Below are positions 15,755 through 24,648 of a stretch of DNA of 64,000 bases, in pieces. This stretch comes from an uncultured Flavobacteriaceae bacterium (GTDB taxonomy: Bacteria; Bacteroidota; Bacteroidia; Flavobacteriales; Flavobacteriaceae): contig CANNCA010000001.1 in assembly GCA_947503005.1 (NCBI GenBank), forward strand, positions 310,001 to 374,000, read 5' to 3'. The notes below the pieces were generated by a model. It was given only the letters and a program-made list of their open reading frames with translations. It did no database searches and was not told where the DNA came from. Numbering within the stretch: the first letter of the stretch is position 1; every line of letters starts with the position of its first letter. The translations under genes were made by a program, and so were the position numbers.

Positions 15755-15784
15755 TTAAAAAACCACATTTTAGAATGTGGTTTT
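15755..15784 (-). terminator. Intrinsic terminator of the first SulP gene
   Basis: A perfect 11-bp stem (15759-15769 with 15774-15784, AAAACCACATT) has a TTAG loop (CTAA on the minus strand) and a T run on the minus strand. It lies 21 bases after the SulP stop. Confidence 0.85.
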
Positions 15785-15804
15785 CTAAACTTCAATTATC
15801 TCGG

Positions 15805-17670
15805 CTATACTTCATCCTTTACATTTTCTTTGACCCAAATCAGGCATTCTTCGAACGTATCAAAAATATGTTCTTCGGGAATCAGATCGGGAATAACATC
15901 AACACGTTCCATCATATATCTAGGTTGTTTGAGAACATCAACAAAAAGAACATTGATATTTGATTTTCGTAAATCAATAAGAATATCTTCCAATGTATAT
16001 AGTCCAGATTGGTCCATATACTGCATACGGTCCATTCGAATAATTACAGTGGACGCCGTATCCGGAATTTGTTCGGCAAGTACTTGAAATTCGCTAGTGG
16101 AACCAAAGAATAAAGGTCCTTTAAGGTGTTTGATAAAAACCTCTTCACGAAGGTTTTTAGGAAAGTCCGCTTCGTCGGCCCAGGCCTTCTCTTTTTCCAA
16201 GCTCTTAACATCAGAACGTTCAGCCGTTAAATCGCCCATTTTCTTCATGAACATCAAAGAAGCGATAACTAAACCGATACCAACTGCGTATATCAAGTCC
16301 CAAAAAGTTGCTAAGCCCATAACAACCAGCATGATAATAACTTCTGAACTTAATTTGATCGGCCCTAGTTTAATGTCTTTGGGCAAACTTGGTATTGCTT
16401 TCAAACCCTTGTAGTCCATCACGCTGATTCCAACGGTAATTAAAATACCTGCCAATACCGCAGCGGGAATTTGAGATGCAACAGGGCCTAGAGTCAATAA
16501 TATCATTAATAGTAAGACTCCTGCTATCATACCTGAGAGTTTGGTCTTGCCTCCTGAATTAATATTTATTACTGTACGTATGGTTGCTCCAGCGCCAGGG
16601 AGGCCCGCAAAAATAGCAGCTATACTATTACCAATACCCTGGCCGACCAATTCCTTGTTTGGCCTATGCTTAGTCTTGGTCATATTATCTGCTACAACTG
16701 AGGTCAGGAGTGAATCTATAGCACCCAAAAGTGCTAATGTCAAAGCAGTGAAAATATATGGGGTAATTGCTTTCAATTCAAATTCTGTAAAAATTTCCAG
16801 TCTTGGAATTGGTAGTCCCTCTGGTATTTGTTCAATGGCCCTATAATCAAGTCCAAAGCCATAAGCAACTCCGGAGACGACAATAAGCCCCACCAAAGTG
16901 CTCGGTATAACGGTAGTGATTCTTTTAAACCCGAAAATGATAATAATGGTTGCGAGTGCCAAGATAAGCTCTAACCAATTAATATTTTTTAGGGCTTTGG
17001 GCAATACCTTAACTGCCCCCATAACCCCCGAAGCCGCAGCTTGTGCGAGGGTTTTTGCTTCCTCTTGAATAGATGTATCGTTAACCTCGTGCGAACGTTT
17101 TATGGTTTCTTCAAAATCTTCTAGTACTAAAATACCTTCGCCAGCTTCTTCCCTAAGAATGTTCTCCAAGATCAATTCTTCAGCTTGCGGTTTGAATTGC
17201 GCGACAAAAGTTTCATCTTCTTTCGGATAGTACCCCAGCGCGGGAAGTATTTGTGTGATAATAATGATTAGTCCAATAGCGGTCATAAAGCCCGAGACTA
17301 CGGGATAGGGAATATAGCGAATGTACTTTCCAAGCCCTAATAAACCCAAACCGATTTGAAAAAATCCTGCCAGTAAAAAAACAGTAAGTATAGCCGGCAA
17401 CGCTTTTTCAACACTACCGTCATAAATTGCGATGATACCTGCAATAATGACCATACTCACTGCGGTCATAGGCGCTGTTGGCCCAGAGATCTGAGTATTT
17501 GTTCCACCAAAAAGGGCAGCGAAAAAACTAATAAAAATAGCTCCATAAAGCCCTGCGCTTGGGCCTAGGCCCGAACTTACTCCAAAAGCCAAGGCCAGCG
17601 GAAGGGCGACAATTCCTGCTGTAATTCCTCCAAACAGGTCTCCTTTTAGATTGGAAAATAGATTTTTCAT
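15805..17670 (-). CDS. SulP-family anion permease with STAS domain (first copy)
   Basis: A 621-residue inner-membrane anion transporter (SLC26/SulP). The N-terminal 14-helix core begins with LFGGITAGIVALPLALAFGVSSG, and the conserved ATIRTVININSGGKTKLSG follows in the second half. A C-terminal STAS domain (about 510-615) has the phosphoacceptor-like MDQSG. Between early helices sits a charged insertion of about 80 residues (about 150-235), longer than usual. The carbonic anhydrase gene directly upstream suggests bicarbonate as substrate, as for BicA-type SulP proteins, but sulfate cannot be excluded. It lies beyond the anhydrase terminator and may have its own promoter. Confidence 0.85.
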   Translation of the reverse strand: MKNLFSNLKGDLFGGITAGIVALPLALAFGVSSGLGPSAGLYGAIFISFFAALFGGTNTQISGPTAPMTAVSMVIIAGIIAIYDGSVEKALPAILTVFLLAGFFQIGLGLLGLGKYIRYIPYPVVSGFMTAIGLIIIITQILPALGYYPKEDETFVAQFKPQAEELILENILREEAGEGILVLEDFEETIKRSHEVNDTSIQEEAKTLAQAAASGVMGAVKVLPKALKNINWLELILALATIIIIFGFKRITTVIPSTLVGLIVVSGVAYGFGLDYRAIEQIPEGLPIPRLEIFTEFELKAITPYIFTALTLALLGAIDSLLTSVVADNMTKTKHRPNKELVGQGIGNSIAAIFAGLPGAGATIRTVININSGGKTKLSGMIAGVLLLMILLTLGPVASQIPAAVLAGILITVGISVMDYKGLKAIPSLPKDIKLGPIKLSSEVIIMLVVMGLATFWDLIYAVGIGLVIASLMFMKKMGDLTAERSDVKSLEKEKAWADEADFPKNLREEVFIKHLKGPLFFGSTSEFQVLAEQIPDTASTVIIRMDRMQYMDQSGLYTLEDILIDLRKSNINVLFVDVLKQPRYMMERVDVIPDLIPEEHIFDTFEECLIWVKENVKDEV

Positions 17671-17714
17671 TTGAAACGCTTAAGGAATTTGAAAGATAGA
17701 ATTTTTTACAACAA

Positions 17715-17742
17715 AAAAGCCAATGCATAAGCATTGGCTTTT
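17715..17742 (-). terminator. Intrinsic terminator of the carbonic anhydrase gene
   Basis: A perfect 12-bp stem (AAAAGCCAATGC, loop ATAA on the plus strand) with a T run on the minus strand, 18 bases after the anhydrase stop. Confidence 0.85.
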
Positions 17743-17760
17743 GATTCTTTTACTATAGGG

Positions 17761-18390
17761 CTATTCCAAAAAGGTGACCTTTCCGTTAGTAATATCATAC
17801 ATTGCGCCAACAATTTTGATTTCCCCGTTATCTTCCATCTCTTTTAAAACTGGGCTCAAACTTCTGGTGTCTTCAATAGTTAACCGAACGTTTTTCTCCG
17901 CCACCCTGTTCACGAAATCGATATTTTTCGAATTTCGAGAGCCTGGATGTGAAGGCTCGCTAATGGCTTTGACCGCAGGTTTGATTTTATGTAGCAATAT
18001 TGTCAAGTTACCCATTTTTGCATCATCGCAAGCTCCTTTAACCGCTCCGCATGCCGTATGTCCAAGAATGACGACTACTTTGGTACCGGCCAGTTTGCAG
18101 GCAAATTCAATGCTTCCTAAGAGGTCTTCGTTCACTATGTTTCCGGCGACCCGTGCGCTAAAAATGTCCCCGACTCCTTGGTCAAAAATTAATTCGGCTG
18201 AAACCCTTGAATCGATACAACTTAAAATAGTGGCAAAAGGGTACTGCCCCGAGGCGGTATCCCCTACTTGTTCTAATAGATTACGGTTGGCTTTTTTATT
18301 TTCGACGAATCTTTTGTTGCCATCCTTTAATAGGTTTATAGCGCCATTTGGAGTTATAGCCGCTTGCGTCTCTTTTGTATGTGCTTTCAT
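17761..18390 (-). CDS. Beta-class carbonic anhydrase
   Basis: Interconverts carbon dioxide and bicarbonate. The 209-residue protein shows the beta-class zinc site: C58 with D60 and R62 (SCIDSR), H111 and C114 (GHTACGAV). No signal peptide is seen, so it should be cytoplasmic. It lies 19 bases downstream of the Usp gene and between two SulP permeases. The context points to intracellular handling of imported bicarbonate for carboxylation reactions. Confidence 0.93.
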   Translation of the reverse strand: MKAHTKETQAAITPNGAINLLKDGNKRFVENKKANRNLLEQVGDTASGQYPFATILSCIDSRVSAELIFDQGVGDIFSARVAGNIVNEDLLGSIEFACKLAGTKVVVILGHTACGAVKGACDDAKMGNLTILLHKIKPAVKAISEPSHPGSRNSKNIDFVNRVAEKNVRLTIEDTRSLSPVLKEMEDNGEIKIVGAMYDITNGKVTFLE

Positions 18391-18409
18391 ATTTATGTTC
18401 TTTGTTATA

Positions 18410-19252
18410 TTATTTGTGCTTTACAGCATTATATTTTTGTTTTCCACTTACTAAAAAAGTTACATCTATTTTGCCGATAACACTACTGATATCTGTCTCC
18501 GTTAAATCATCGGCACGATTTTTTTCTTTTTGGGTTCTATCTATGGACAACACGTTGATTGAATTTTTAGATAGGTAGTTCGAAATTTTTTTAATAGCAC
18601 TATCATTTTGCTCAAATATGTATTCTATGGTTTCAGTATCGGTGGTTTTGCTTAAATTTTTTTCTAATCTTGAGTTTTTTACGATTTTAAAAGATTTCAG
18701 TGGTTTTAAAGAATGCTTCATTAGTTCATCGGCGAACGCTAGATTGAACGTTGGTTCTGAACTATTCAAAGTAGATAACGTAATTTCTTTATTTTCTACT
18801 AAACAATCTTTATCTGAAGCAATCATCACTACACCATCAAAATGGTTTAGAACGAATTCTGTAATGCTATCTCCTAATAATTTGAAAGGTTTTGATTTAC
18901 GTTTTCCGAGGACAATAATATCAGGTCGACTTTTTTCAAAAAAGGCACTAAGTTCGTTTTTTACGTTACCGAAAGCAAAAGAATACTTAATTTTCATTCC
19001 TAATTCATCACTTAACGGTTTGGTTAAATCTTTTATCTCTCGATCTACTTCAGTATGTTTATCATTGATAGTGCGCATGGCCGATAATTGATTTTCCCTG
19101 TTTACTATCTCAGAGGGTTTTTTCACATGAAAAACAGTTATATCACCATTTATCATTTTTGCTAAACCTACTGTGCTTCTCAACGTTGTACTTGCTGATT
19201 TACCTAAATCCGAAAGTACCAGAATCCTGTATTTTCTTTTAATTGATTTCAT
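18410..19252 (-). CDS. Universal stress protein family protein
   Basis: A 280-residue protein with a UspA-type Rossmann domain in its first about 145 residues (YRILVLSDLGKSASTTLRSTVGLAKMINGDITVFHV, then IIVLGKRKS). The usual ATP-binding GxxGxxxxxS tail is only partly recognisable, so nucleotide binding is uncertain. The second half is a degenerate repeat. It starts 11 bases after the second SulP stop and is followed by carbonic anhydrase, so it is probably part of that operon and may regulate the transporter. The regulatory idea is inference. Confidence 0.7.
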   Translation of the reverse strand: MKSIKRKYRILVLSDLGKSASTTLRSTVGLAKMINGDITVFHVKKPSEIVNRENQLSAMRTINDKHTEVDREIKDLTKPLSDELGMKIKYSFAFGNVKNELSAFFEKSRPDIIVLGKRKSKPFKLLGDSITEFVLNHFDGVVMIASDKDCLVENKEITLSTLNSSEPTFNLAFADELMKHSLKPLKSFKIVKNSRLEKNLSKTTDTETIEYIFEQNDSAIKKISNYLSKNSINVLSIDRTQKEKNRADDLTETDISSVIGKIDVTFLVSGKQKYNAVKHK

Positions 19253-19263
19253 GGTTATAAATT

Positions 19264-20844
19264 CTATGCTGATTTAGGGCGTAATTTGAAAAACTCGATA
19301 AAACTTTCGGGATTTTCAACGATACCTCGCTCTGAAATAAGATTTATATCAATGTTTCTTTCTTTCGCCTTGTAGGCAAAATCATCAAGAATCTCAATGA
19401 TGTCGCTATCAAGGTATCTTGTTTTTCTTACATCAAGCTCTAGATAAGTATCTCTGGGTAAACTGTCCAGTTCTTTCAAAATAGCTCCTTTGTTGAAGAA
19501 AGTTACTTCTTCTGCCAAGGTCATTTTGATACGATGCTTACCATTGCTTTTATCCTCAATGTGAAGAAAATGAGAATTTTGATAGCTTTTGATCAGTATA
19601 ACTATAATGCCAACCCCCAGGCCAAGACCGATACCGATTAAGAGGTCTGTAAATATGATTCCAAGTATGGTAACAATGAAAGGCACAAATTGTTTCCAGC
19701 CCGCGTTGTACATTGTTTTGAACAATGCCGGTTTTGCCAATTTAAAACCCACGATAAACAGAATTGCTGCAAGTACGGACAAGGGAATCATGTTCAATAA
19801 GGTGGGTATTAACATTACCGATATCAACAAGAAAAAGCCGTGAATAATAGCGGACATTTTTGTCTTACCACCGGATTGTATGTTAGCCGAACTTCTGACG
19901 ATTACCTGAGTAATAGGAAGACCTCCAATCATACCAGAAATAATATTTCCGGTACCTTGAGCCAACAGTTCACGATTGGTAGGGGTTACTCTTTTTTCCG
20001 GATCCAATTTGTCAGTTGCCTCTACACAAAGCAGTGTTTCTAAACTCGCGACTAGTGCAATGGTAAATGCTGTAATCCATAATTGCGGATTGGTTATGGC
20101 CCCAAAATTCGGAAAGCTGAATTGCGCTAAGAAAGAGGATGCATCTTCCGGTACGGGAACGCTGACCAGATGATCTGATGAGATACTCCAAACATCACTG
20201 CCTTTGGTAAGATTGTAAAATACGATTCCGACCACTACGGCAACCAACGGACCTTGTACGAGTTGAAAAATCTTTCCTTTTTTGGATAGCACGGTGCTCC
20301 ATAACAATAAAATGGCCAACCCAAGCACGGCAACTAAAGTTGCTCCAGGACTAATATTGTTAAACGTCTGAAAGATTTCGGAAAATGTATTTTCACCATC
20401 CACTTGAAAGAAAGCGAAATCGCCTTCAGGGTCAGGATCATAACCAAAGAAATGTGGAATTTGTTTTAAAATGATGATAATCCCTATTCCCGTAAGCATC
20501 CCCTTGATAACTGATGAAGGAAAATAGTACCCAATGACACCTGCTTTAAGGATTCCGAAACCTATTTGAATAATTCCTCCTAAAACAACAGCAAGAAGAA
20601 AATTTTCAAATCCTCCCAAGGCACCAATAGAGGTTAAAACAATGGCGGCCAAACCTGCAGCGGGTCCGCTTACCCCGATTTGAGACCCACTGGCCGCACC
20701 GACTACAATTCCGCCTACAATACCAGCTATTAGACCAGAAAATAGGGGGGCTCCACTAGCTAGGGCGATTCCCAAACATAAAGGTAGCGCTACAAAAAAT
20801 ACAACAATACTTGCTGGTAAGTCGTTCTTCAAATATTTAAACAT
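19264..20844 (-). CDS. SulP-family anion permease (second copy)
   Basis: A 526-residue SLC26/SulP transporter. It begins MFKYLKNDLPASIVVFFVALPLCLGIALASG and contains the family signature VIVRSSANIQSGGKTKMSAI in the second half. The C-terminal STAS domain is short, with YLDSDIIEILDDFA at the place of the acceptor serine. It heads a unit with the Usp and carbonic anhydrase genes. The arrangement SulP-Usp-anhydrase is strongly suggestive of bicarbonate import. Sequence identity with the first SulP copy is limited, so they are not recent duplicates. Confidence 0.88.
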   Translation of the reverse strand: MFKYLKNDLPASIVVFFVALPLCLGIALASGAPLFSGLIAGIVGGIVVGAASGSQIGVSGPAAGLAAIVLTSIGALGGFENFLLAVVLGGIIQIGFGILKAGVIGYYFPSSVIKGMLTGIGIIIILKQIPHFFGYDPDPEGDFAFFQVDGENTFSEIFQTFNNISPGATLVAVLGLAILLLWSTVLSKKGKIFQLVQGPLVAVVVGIVFYNLTKGSDVWSISSDHLVSVPVPEDASSFLAQFSFPNFGAITNPQLWITAFTIALVASLETLLCVEATDKLDPEKRVTPTNRELLAQGTGNIISGMIGGLPITQVIVRSSANIQSGGKTKMSAIIHGFFLLISVMLIPTLLNMIPLSVLAAILFIVGFKLAKPALFKTMYNAGWKQFVPFIVTILGIIFTDLLIGIGLGLGVGIIVILIKSYQNSHFLHIEDKSNGKHRIKMTLAEEVTFFNKGAILKELDSLPRDTYLELDVRKTRYLDSDIIEILDDFAYKAKERNIDINLISERGIVENPESFIEFFKLRPKSA

Positions 20845-20920
20845 AACAAAGTAATTAGGTCCTCATAGTATCAATGAAGACTGATTAGTTGATTAAAAAA
20901 GTATTAAGATTAACTAAACG

Positions 20921-21211
20921 TTATGTTCTGGGGGGCGGTAGAAAAATTGCAATTGAAGTTGAATACTCACTTTCTACATAAAAGCTTAAATTGGAAGCAT
21001 TTTCGCGATGTAATCGCGACAATAATCGGATATTAGAATCTAAAAAATAGTCTTTTTCACTTACTTCTTTTTTCTCCTCTTTTTTTTCCTCATCATTGAA
21101 ATCAATCGCAATTGCAGTTTTTTCGCCAAGATTAGAGAGTGTTACCAATGAAGGAGTTAAAATAGCGGTGGCTAGCAAGGTTGCAAAGATAATTAGGAAT
21201 AACGACTTCAT
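20921..21211 (-). CDS. Small exported or membrane-anchored protein, unknown
   Basis: A 96-residue protein with an N-terminal hydrophobic segment (KSLFLIIFATLLATAILTPSL) that is either a signal peptide or an anchor. A strongly charged linker (EEKKEEKKEVSEKDYF) and a tail ending in LPPPRT follow. No known domain. It lies 76 bases upstream of the second SulP gene on the same strand and could be expressed with it. Two similar-sized genes are not seen elsewhere in the window. Confidence 0.55.
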   Translation of the reverse strand: MKSLFLIIFATLLATAILTPSLVTLSNLGEKTAIAIDFNDEEKKEEKKEVSEKDYFLDSNIRLLSRLHRENASNLSFYVESEYSTSIAIFLPPPRT

Positions 21212-21273
21212 AGTTTTTTGAAAGTGAAAGGTAAATATAAAAGTAATTGCAATAACTTTTTGTTAACAAAATT

Positions 21274-22032
21274 TTAAAAATCCTTCAACAGTTTAATATT
21301 TTCAGTAGGTAACCACCCAATCTGACCGTCTGCGATTCGAACCTTTTTCCAGTCGTTAAATTCCTCGAGTACATCAAGTTTGGTTCCTTCATGTAACCTA
21401 AATACTTCTTGACTTCTTTCGTTGGGTTCAGATTTAATGATGACTTCATCAGAAAATACGATTGCTGGTTGGTCGTCTTTGTAGTCTCCATACGACACGA
21501 ATGCGAGAATAGCAGCTGTAACCGCCAGGGCCAAAGATAACATTCCGGAAATGAAGGCGATACGTTTTTGAGTTGCGTATTTCAGATAATAGAATGTAAT
21601 ATAAAGCACAACGAACAGCATCATAAAGGCTACCGCAGCATAGCCCCATTGATCAAACGAAAGTACGCCCACTACGTTTTGATATATTTTTGAAAGGCCG
21701 GTCTCTGGCATGGTTTCAATAGCGTCAAGTGTCATGTTCTGTGCATAACCCAGATTATTTTTTATTTCAGAGTCATTGGGCTTTAATAATAATGCTTTTT
21801 CGTAGTAATAAATACTTGGTGCAATTTGATTGAGCTTGTAATATGAATTGCCCAAATTGTAATAGAGCTCGGCCGAATGTTGACCCTTTTCCAAAATTTC
21901 TAAATAGCTTGCAATGGCGGTATTATAGTCCCCTTGATTATAGGCTTCCGTACCTTTATTAAATAGTGCGTCGTTTTGTGCATTGATAAAGAATGCAGAC
22001 CATAACACTAAAAAAGCAAGAAAAGACTTCAT
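21274..22032 (-). CDS. batE: BatE-like TPR and SH3 protein
   Basis: A 252-residue membrane protein and last gene of the Bat operon. A signal peptide (ending FINAQ) is followed by tetratricopeptide repeats (about 25-100; AELYYNLGNSYYKLNQIAPSIYYYEKALLLKPND). Two transmembrane helices lie at about 130-180, and a C-terminal bacterial SH3 domain (about 190-250; VRIADGQIGWLPTENI) follows. The order matches BatE of other Bacteroidota. It starts two bases after batD. Role: periplasmic scaffold in the aerotolerance/envelope system; the precise function is not established. Confidence 0.85.
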   Translation of the reverse strand: MKSFLAFLVLWSAFFINAQNDALFNKGTEAYNQGDYNTAIASYLEILEKGQHSAELYYNLGNSYYKLNQIAPSIYYYEKALLLKPNDSEIKNNLGYAQNMTLDAIETMPETGLSKIYQNVVGVLSFDQWGYAAVAFMMLFVVLYITFYYLKYATQKRIAFISGMLSLALAVTAAILAFVSYGDYKDDQPAIVFSDEVIIKSEPNERSQEVFRLHEGTKLDVLEEFNDWKKVRIADGQIGWLPTENIKLLKDF

Positions 22033-22034
22033 AA

Positions 22035-23807
22035 CTATAATTGTTTATCCAAGTAAGAGATGACCTCACTGGCTTTATCGTAATCTTGTTGCATTTGTAC
22101 GTTTGAGAAAGGGCTGTAACGTGCCATTTCACAATTTTTAAGTAATCCAATAAACCCATCTTTCGTGCTGCGGTCCACTTCTTTCTGGGTCAATAAAGTA
22201 TCGATTTTATCTTTGCTAAACTCTGAGGTTTCAATTTTAAGTTTGGCCTTTAGGTAATTGTGCAATCCTTTTTCGAGGGCAACATAAAACGACTCTTTAT
22301 CACCCAATGCTTTTTTTGAAGCCGATAAATATTTTCTAGCGAGTCGGTTGGCTCTTTTAATTTTATTCCCTGCTACATCGCCCGCAATGCTTTCTCGTTT
22401 TTTACGGAAAAGGATGGCCACCGGAATCAATATTAAGGGTAGCAACAGCCAAAGCCAAAAACAATAAGAACCAACAAAATAGTTGTTTCCTATAGGTGTT
22501 AAGTTCGGATTTATCTTGATGAAGTTAAATTGATCCCCGGTTGCGACAACTGACTGGCGATTGGCTGCAGTAGGAATGTTTCCAGCCGAAGCACTACTAG
22601 GCCCTTCAAGTACGTTGATTACGATTTCATCGGATGATAGTGTATTGTACTTTTCTGTCTTCGGATTGAAATAACTAAAAGAAATAGAGGGTATGGGGTA
22701 CTTTCCCCTGAACTCCGGTACAACGGTATAATTATTACTCACCTTACCTTGTGAACCTGCAAGGGTTGTGCGTACGTTTTCATCGAATTCGGGCTCATAC
22801 ACTTCCAACGAACTGGGCAGATTGGGTTCTGGGAGTTGAAAAAGTTTTAAGTTTCCCTTTCCACTTACCTCAACTTTGGCCTGTAGCGATTCGGAAGCAT
22901 TTAAACTTGTTTTGCTTGTCGTAACGGAAAAATCAAAGTCGCCCACCGCTCCGCTAAAATCTGCTGGCCGACCTTCCAGCGGCAATTGTTTCACATCAAT
23001 GGTGCGCTTTCCGGCTGAAACTGTCTTGTTCGTTTGTGAGTAAATGCGACCACCAAAGAAATCACGCTTGTTAGTAGGTACGTCAACGGTTACCTCAAGA
23101 GAAAGGGGCTCTATCTCTAATTTTCCTGATTTCTGAGGATATAAGACTACCCTTTTCAAAATAACATATCGGAATGATTTGCCCTTGTAGGTGCCATTTT
23201 TGGCATTTCTAATGGAAACGGGAATATCTTGACTCCAGAAATTATTGTACTTCGGATTATCCAAAGGGCGATAGTTGGAAACACTGATTGACGGACTCAC
23301 ATATAATTTGTAAACCACGCTCACAGCTTCATTGAGATAGGGATTGGTTTTCGATACCTCGGCAACTAAATGTAAACTTTCATCGGCCACATCATCGATG
23401 GTCATTTGGTCACTGGGCTTATCTACGGCAGCAGTAACTTCAACTTCCCTGGAAAGCGATTTATAGGTCTTGCCATCGATTACGATGGAAGCTTGTCCGA
23501 TTTTAAATTTTCCTCTAGCGGTTGGGGCGAGGGTATACGAATAGGTTTTAGAATAACTGCGCACCCCATTGATCCAAGAAGAACTTATAGACTGCAATGG
23601 CCCCATCAAAACTCGAAAACCATCAAATTTGGGCGGAGTGAAATTATCGCCGTCTTGGTTCATTGCGAACTCAACCCTGAGACGTTCGTTCAGACCTAAT
23701 TTTTCTTTACTAAGATTCAACTCAAAGCTAACGGCCTCTTTGTCCTGTGCCTGAATCGGGGAGACCAGAAACAATAACGCCAATATGATGTGAACCCTTT
23801 TTAGCAT
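22035..23807 (-). CDS. batD: BatD family protein
   Basis: A 590-residue protein with a signal peptide (MLKRVHIILALLFLVSPIQAQ) and several beta-rich periplasmic domains. A transmembrane helix near residue 445 (FWLWLLLPLILIPVAILF) and a helical cytoplasmic tail follow. The opening EAVSFELNLSKEKLGLNERLRVEFAMN is characteristic of BatD. It lies between batC and batE with gaps of a few bases. It is thought to assemble with the VWA proteins BatA and BatB. Confidence 0.88.
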   Translation of the reverse strand: MLKRVHIILALLFLVSPIQAQDKEAVSFELNLSKEKLGLNERLRVEFAMNQDGDNFTPPKFDGFRVLMGPLQSISSSWINGVRSYSKTYSYTLAPTARGKFKIGQASIVIDGKTYKSLSREVEVTAAVDKPSDQMTIDDVADESLHLVAEVSKTNPYLNEAVSVVYKLYVSPSISVSNYRPLDNPKYNNFWSQDIPVSIRNAKNGTYKGKSFRYVILKRVVLYPQKSGKLEIEPLSLEVTVDVPTNKRDFFGGRIYSQTNKTVSAGKRTIDVKQLPLEGRPADFSGAVGDFDFSVTTSKTSLNASESLQAKVEVSGKGNLKLFQLPEPNLPSSLEVYEPEFDENVRTTLAGSQGKVSNNYTVVPEFRGKYPIPSISFSYFNPKTEKYNTLSSDEIVINVLEGPSSASAGNIPTAANRQSVVATGDQFNFIKINPNLTPIGNNYFVGSYCFWLWLLLPLILIPVAILFRKKRESIAGDVAGNKIKRANRLARKYLSASKKALGDKESFYVALEKGLHNYLKAKLKIETSEFSKDKIDTLLTQKEVDRSTKDGFIGLLKNCEMARYSPFSNVQMQQDYDKASEVISYLDKQL

Positions 23808-23811
23808 TGAA

Positions 23812-24648
23812 TTACCAATCTTTTTCGTTTTTCACTTTGACCCCTTTTACTTTTTGGGCATCAATTTTTTGCTGCACTTTTTTCTCTTCGTTTTGCATGG
23901 CCTCTAGCAAGTTTTGAATTTGCTGTTTGGATAATTGATTGGGTCTTGGTTGTTGCTTTTCCTCTTTTTCCTGATCTCCTTTGTCGGGTTGTTTTTCTTG
24001 CTCTTCTTTCTCATCTCCTTCGCCTTCTTTGTTCTCTTCTTTTTCCTGATCTCCTTTATCCCCCTCGTCTTTTTTATCTTCTTTTTCTTGGTCTCCTTCG
24101 TCGCCTTCCTTTTTTTCTTCGTTTTGGTCTTTTTTGTCCTCGTTTTCTTCGTTCTCCTTGTTGTCTTCGTTTTGATCGTTCTTCTGCTCGTCTTGTTGCT
24201 TTTTCAGCATTTCTTTTGCCAATGCCAAATTATAGCGTGTTTCCTCATCGGTCGGATTATTTCGTAATGCCTCTTTGTAGGCTTCGACTGCTTTTTCGTA
24301 TTCTTTTCGCTTCATAAAAACATTACCCATATTGTGGTACGCCTTATGCTTATCCGCTTTGGCAGTAGCTGTCTCACCAGCTTCTTTGAAACGGCCAAAA
24401 GCTTCACTAAAAGTATTGTTGTTGTAGTATGCATTGCCCAAATTAAAAGGTGCCGCAACATTAGCATCACTTTTTGAAATTGCCTTTCTATAATCAACTT
24501 CAGCCTCTATGAAGTTGTTTTCTGAAAGGTCCTTGTTTCCTTCCCAAGTAAGGTTTTTTGATTCATTCAGGGCCTGTAGTTGTTCCTTTTCTTCCTGAGC
24601 AAATGAAAAAGTACTCACCAATAAAATAAGGGTTACTAGTGTTTTCAT
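23812..24648 (-). CDS. batC: BatC-like TPR protein with charged repeat tail
   Basis: A 278-residue periplasmic protein. Signal peptide MKTLVTLILLVSTFSFAQ, tetratricopeptide repeats from about 35 to 150 (NMGNVFMKRKEYEKAVEAYKEALRNNPTDEETRYNLALA), then a lysine/glutamate-rich linker of about 80 residues. This linker repeats a KGDQEKEE-type unit at least three times, and a short conserved C-terminus follows (NLLEAMQNEEKKVQQKIDAQK). It overlaps or abuts batB and batD. The linker probably acts as a flexible charged spacer. Confidence 0.85.
   Translation of the reverse strand: MKTLVTLILLVSTFSFAQEEKEQLQALNESKNLTWEGNKDLSENNFIEAEVDYRKAISKSDANVAAPFNLGNAYYNNNTFSEAFGRFKEAGETATAKADKHKAYHNMGNVFMKRKEYEKAVEAYKEALRNNPTDEETRYNLALAKEMLKKQQDEQKNDQNEDNKENEENEDKKDQNEEKKEGDEGDQEKEDKKDEGDKGDQEKEENKEGEGDEKEEQEKQPDKGDQEKEEKQQPRPNQLSKQQIQNLLEAMQNEEKKVQQKIDAQKVKGVKVKNEKDW

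Noticed and set aside
23935-24317. Long hydrophobic frames opposite batC
   Set aside because: They are the complement of the Lys/Glu-rich repeat of batC; the composition alone makes them open.
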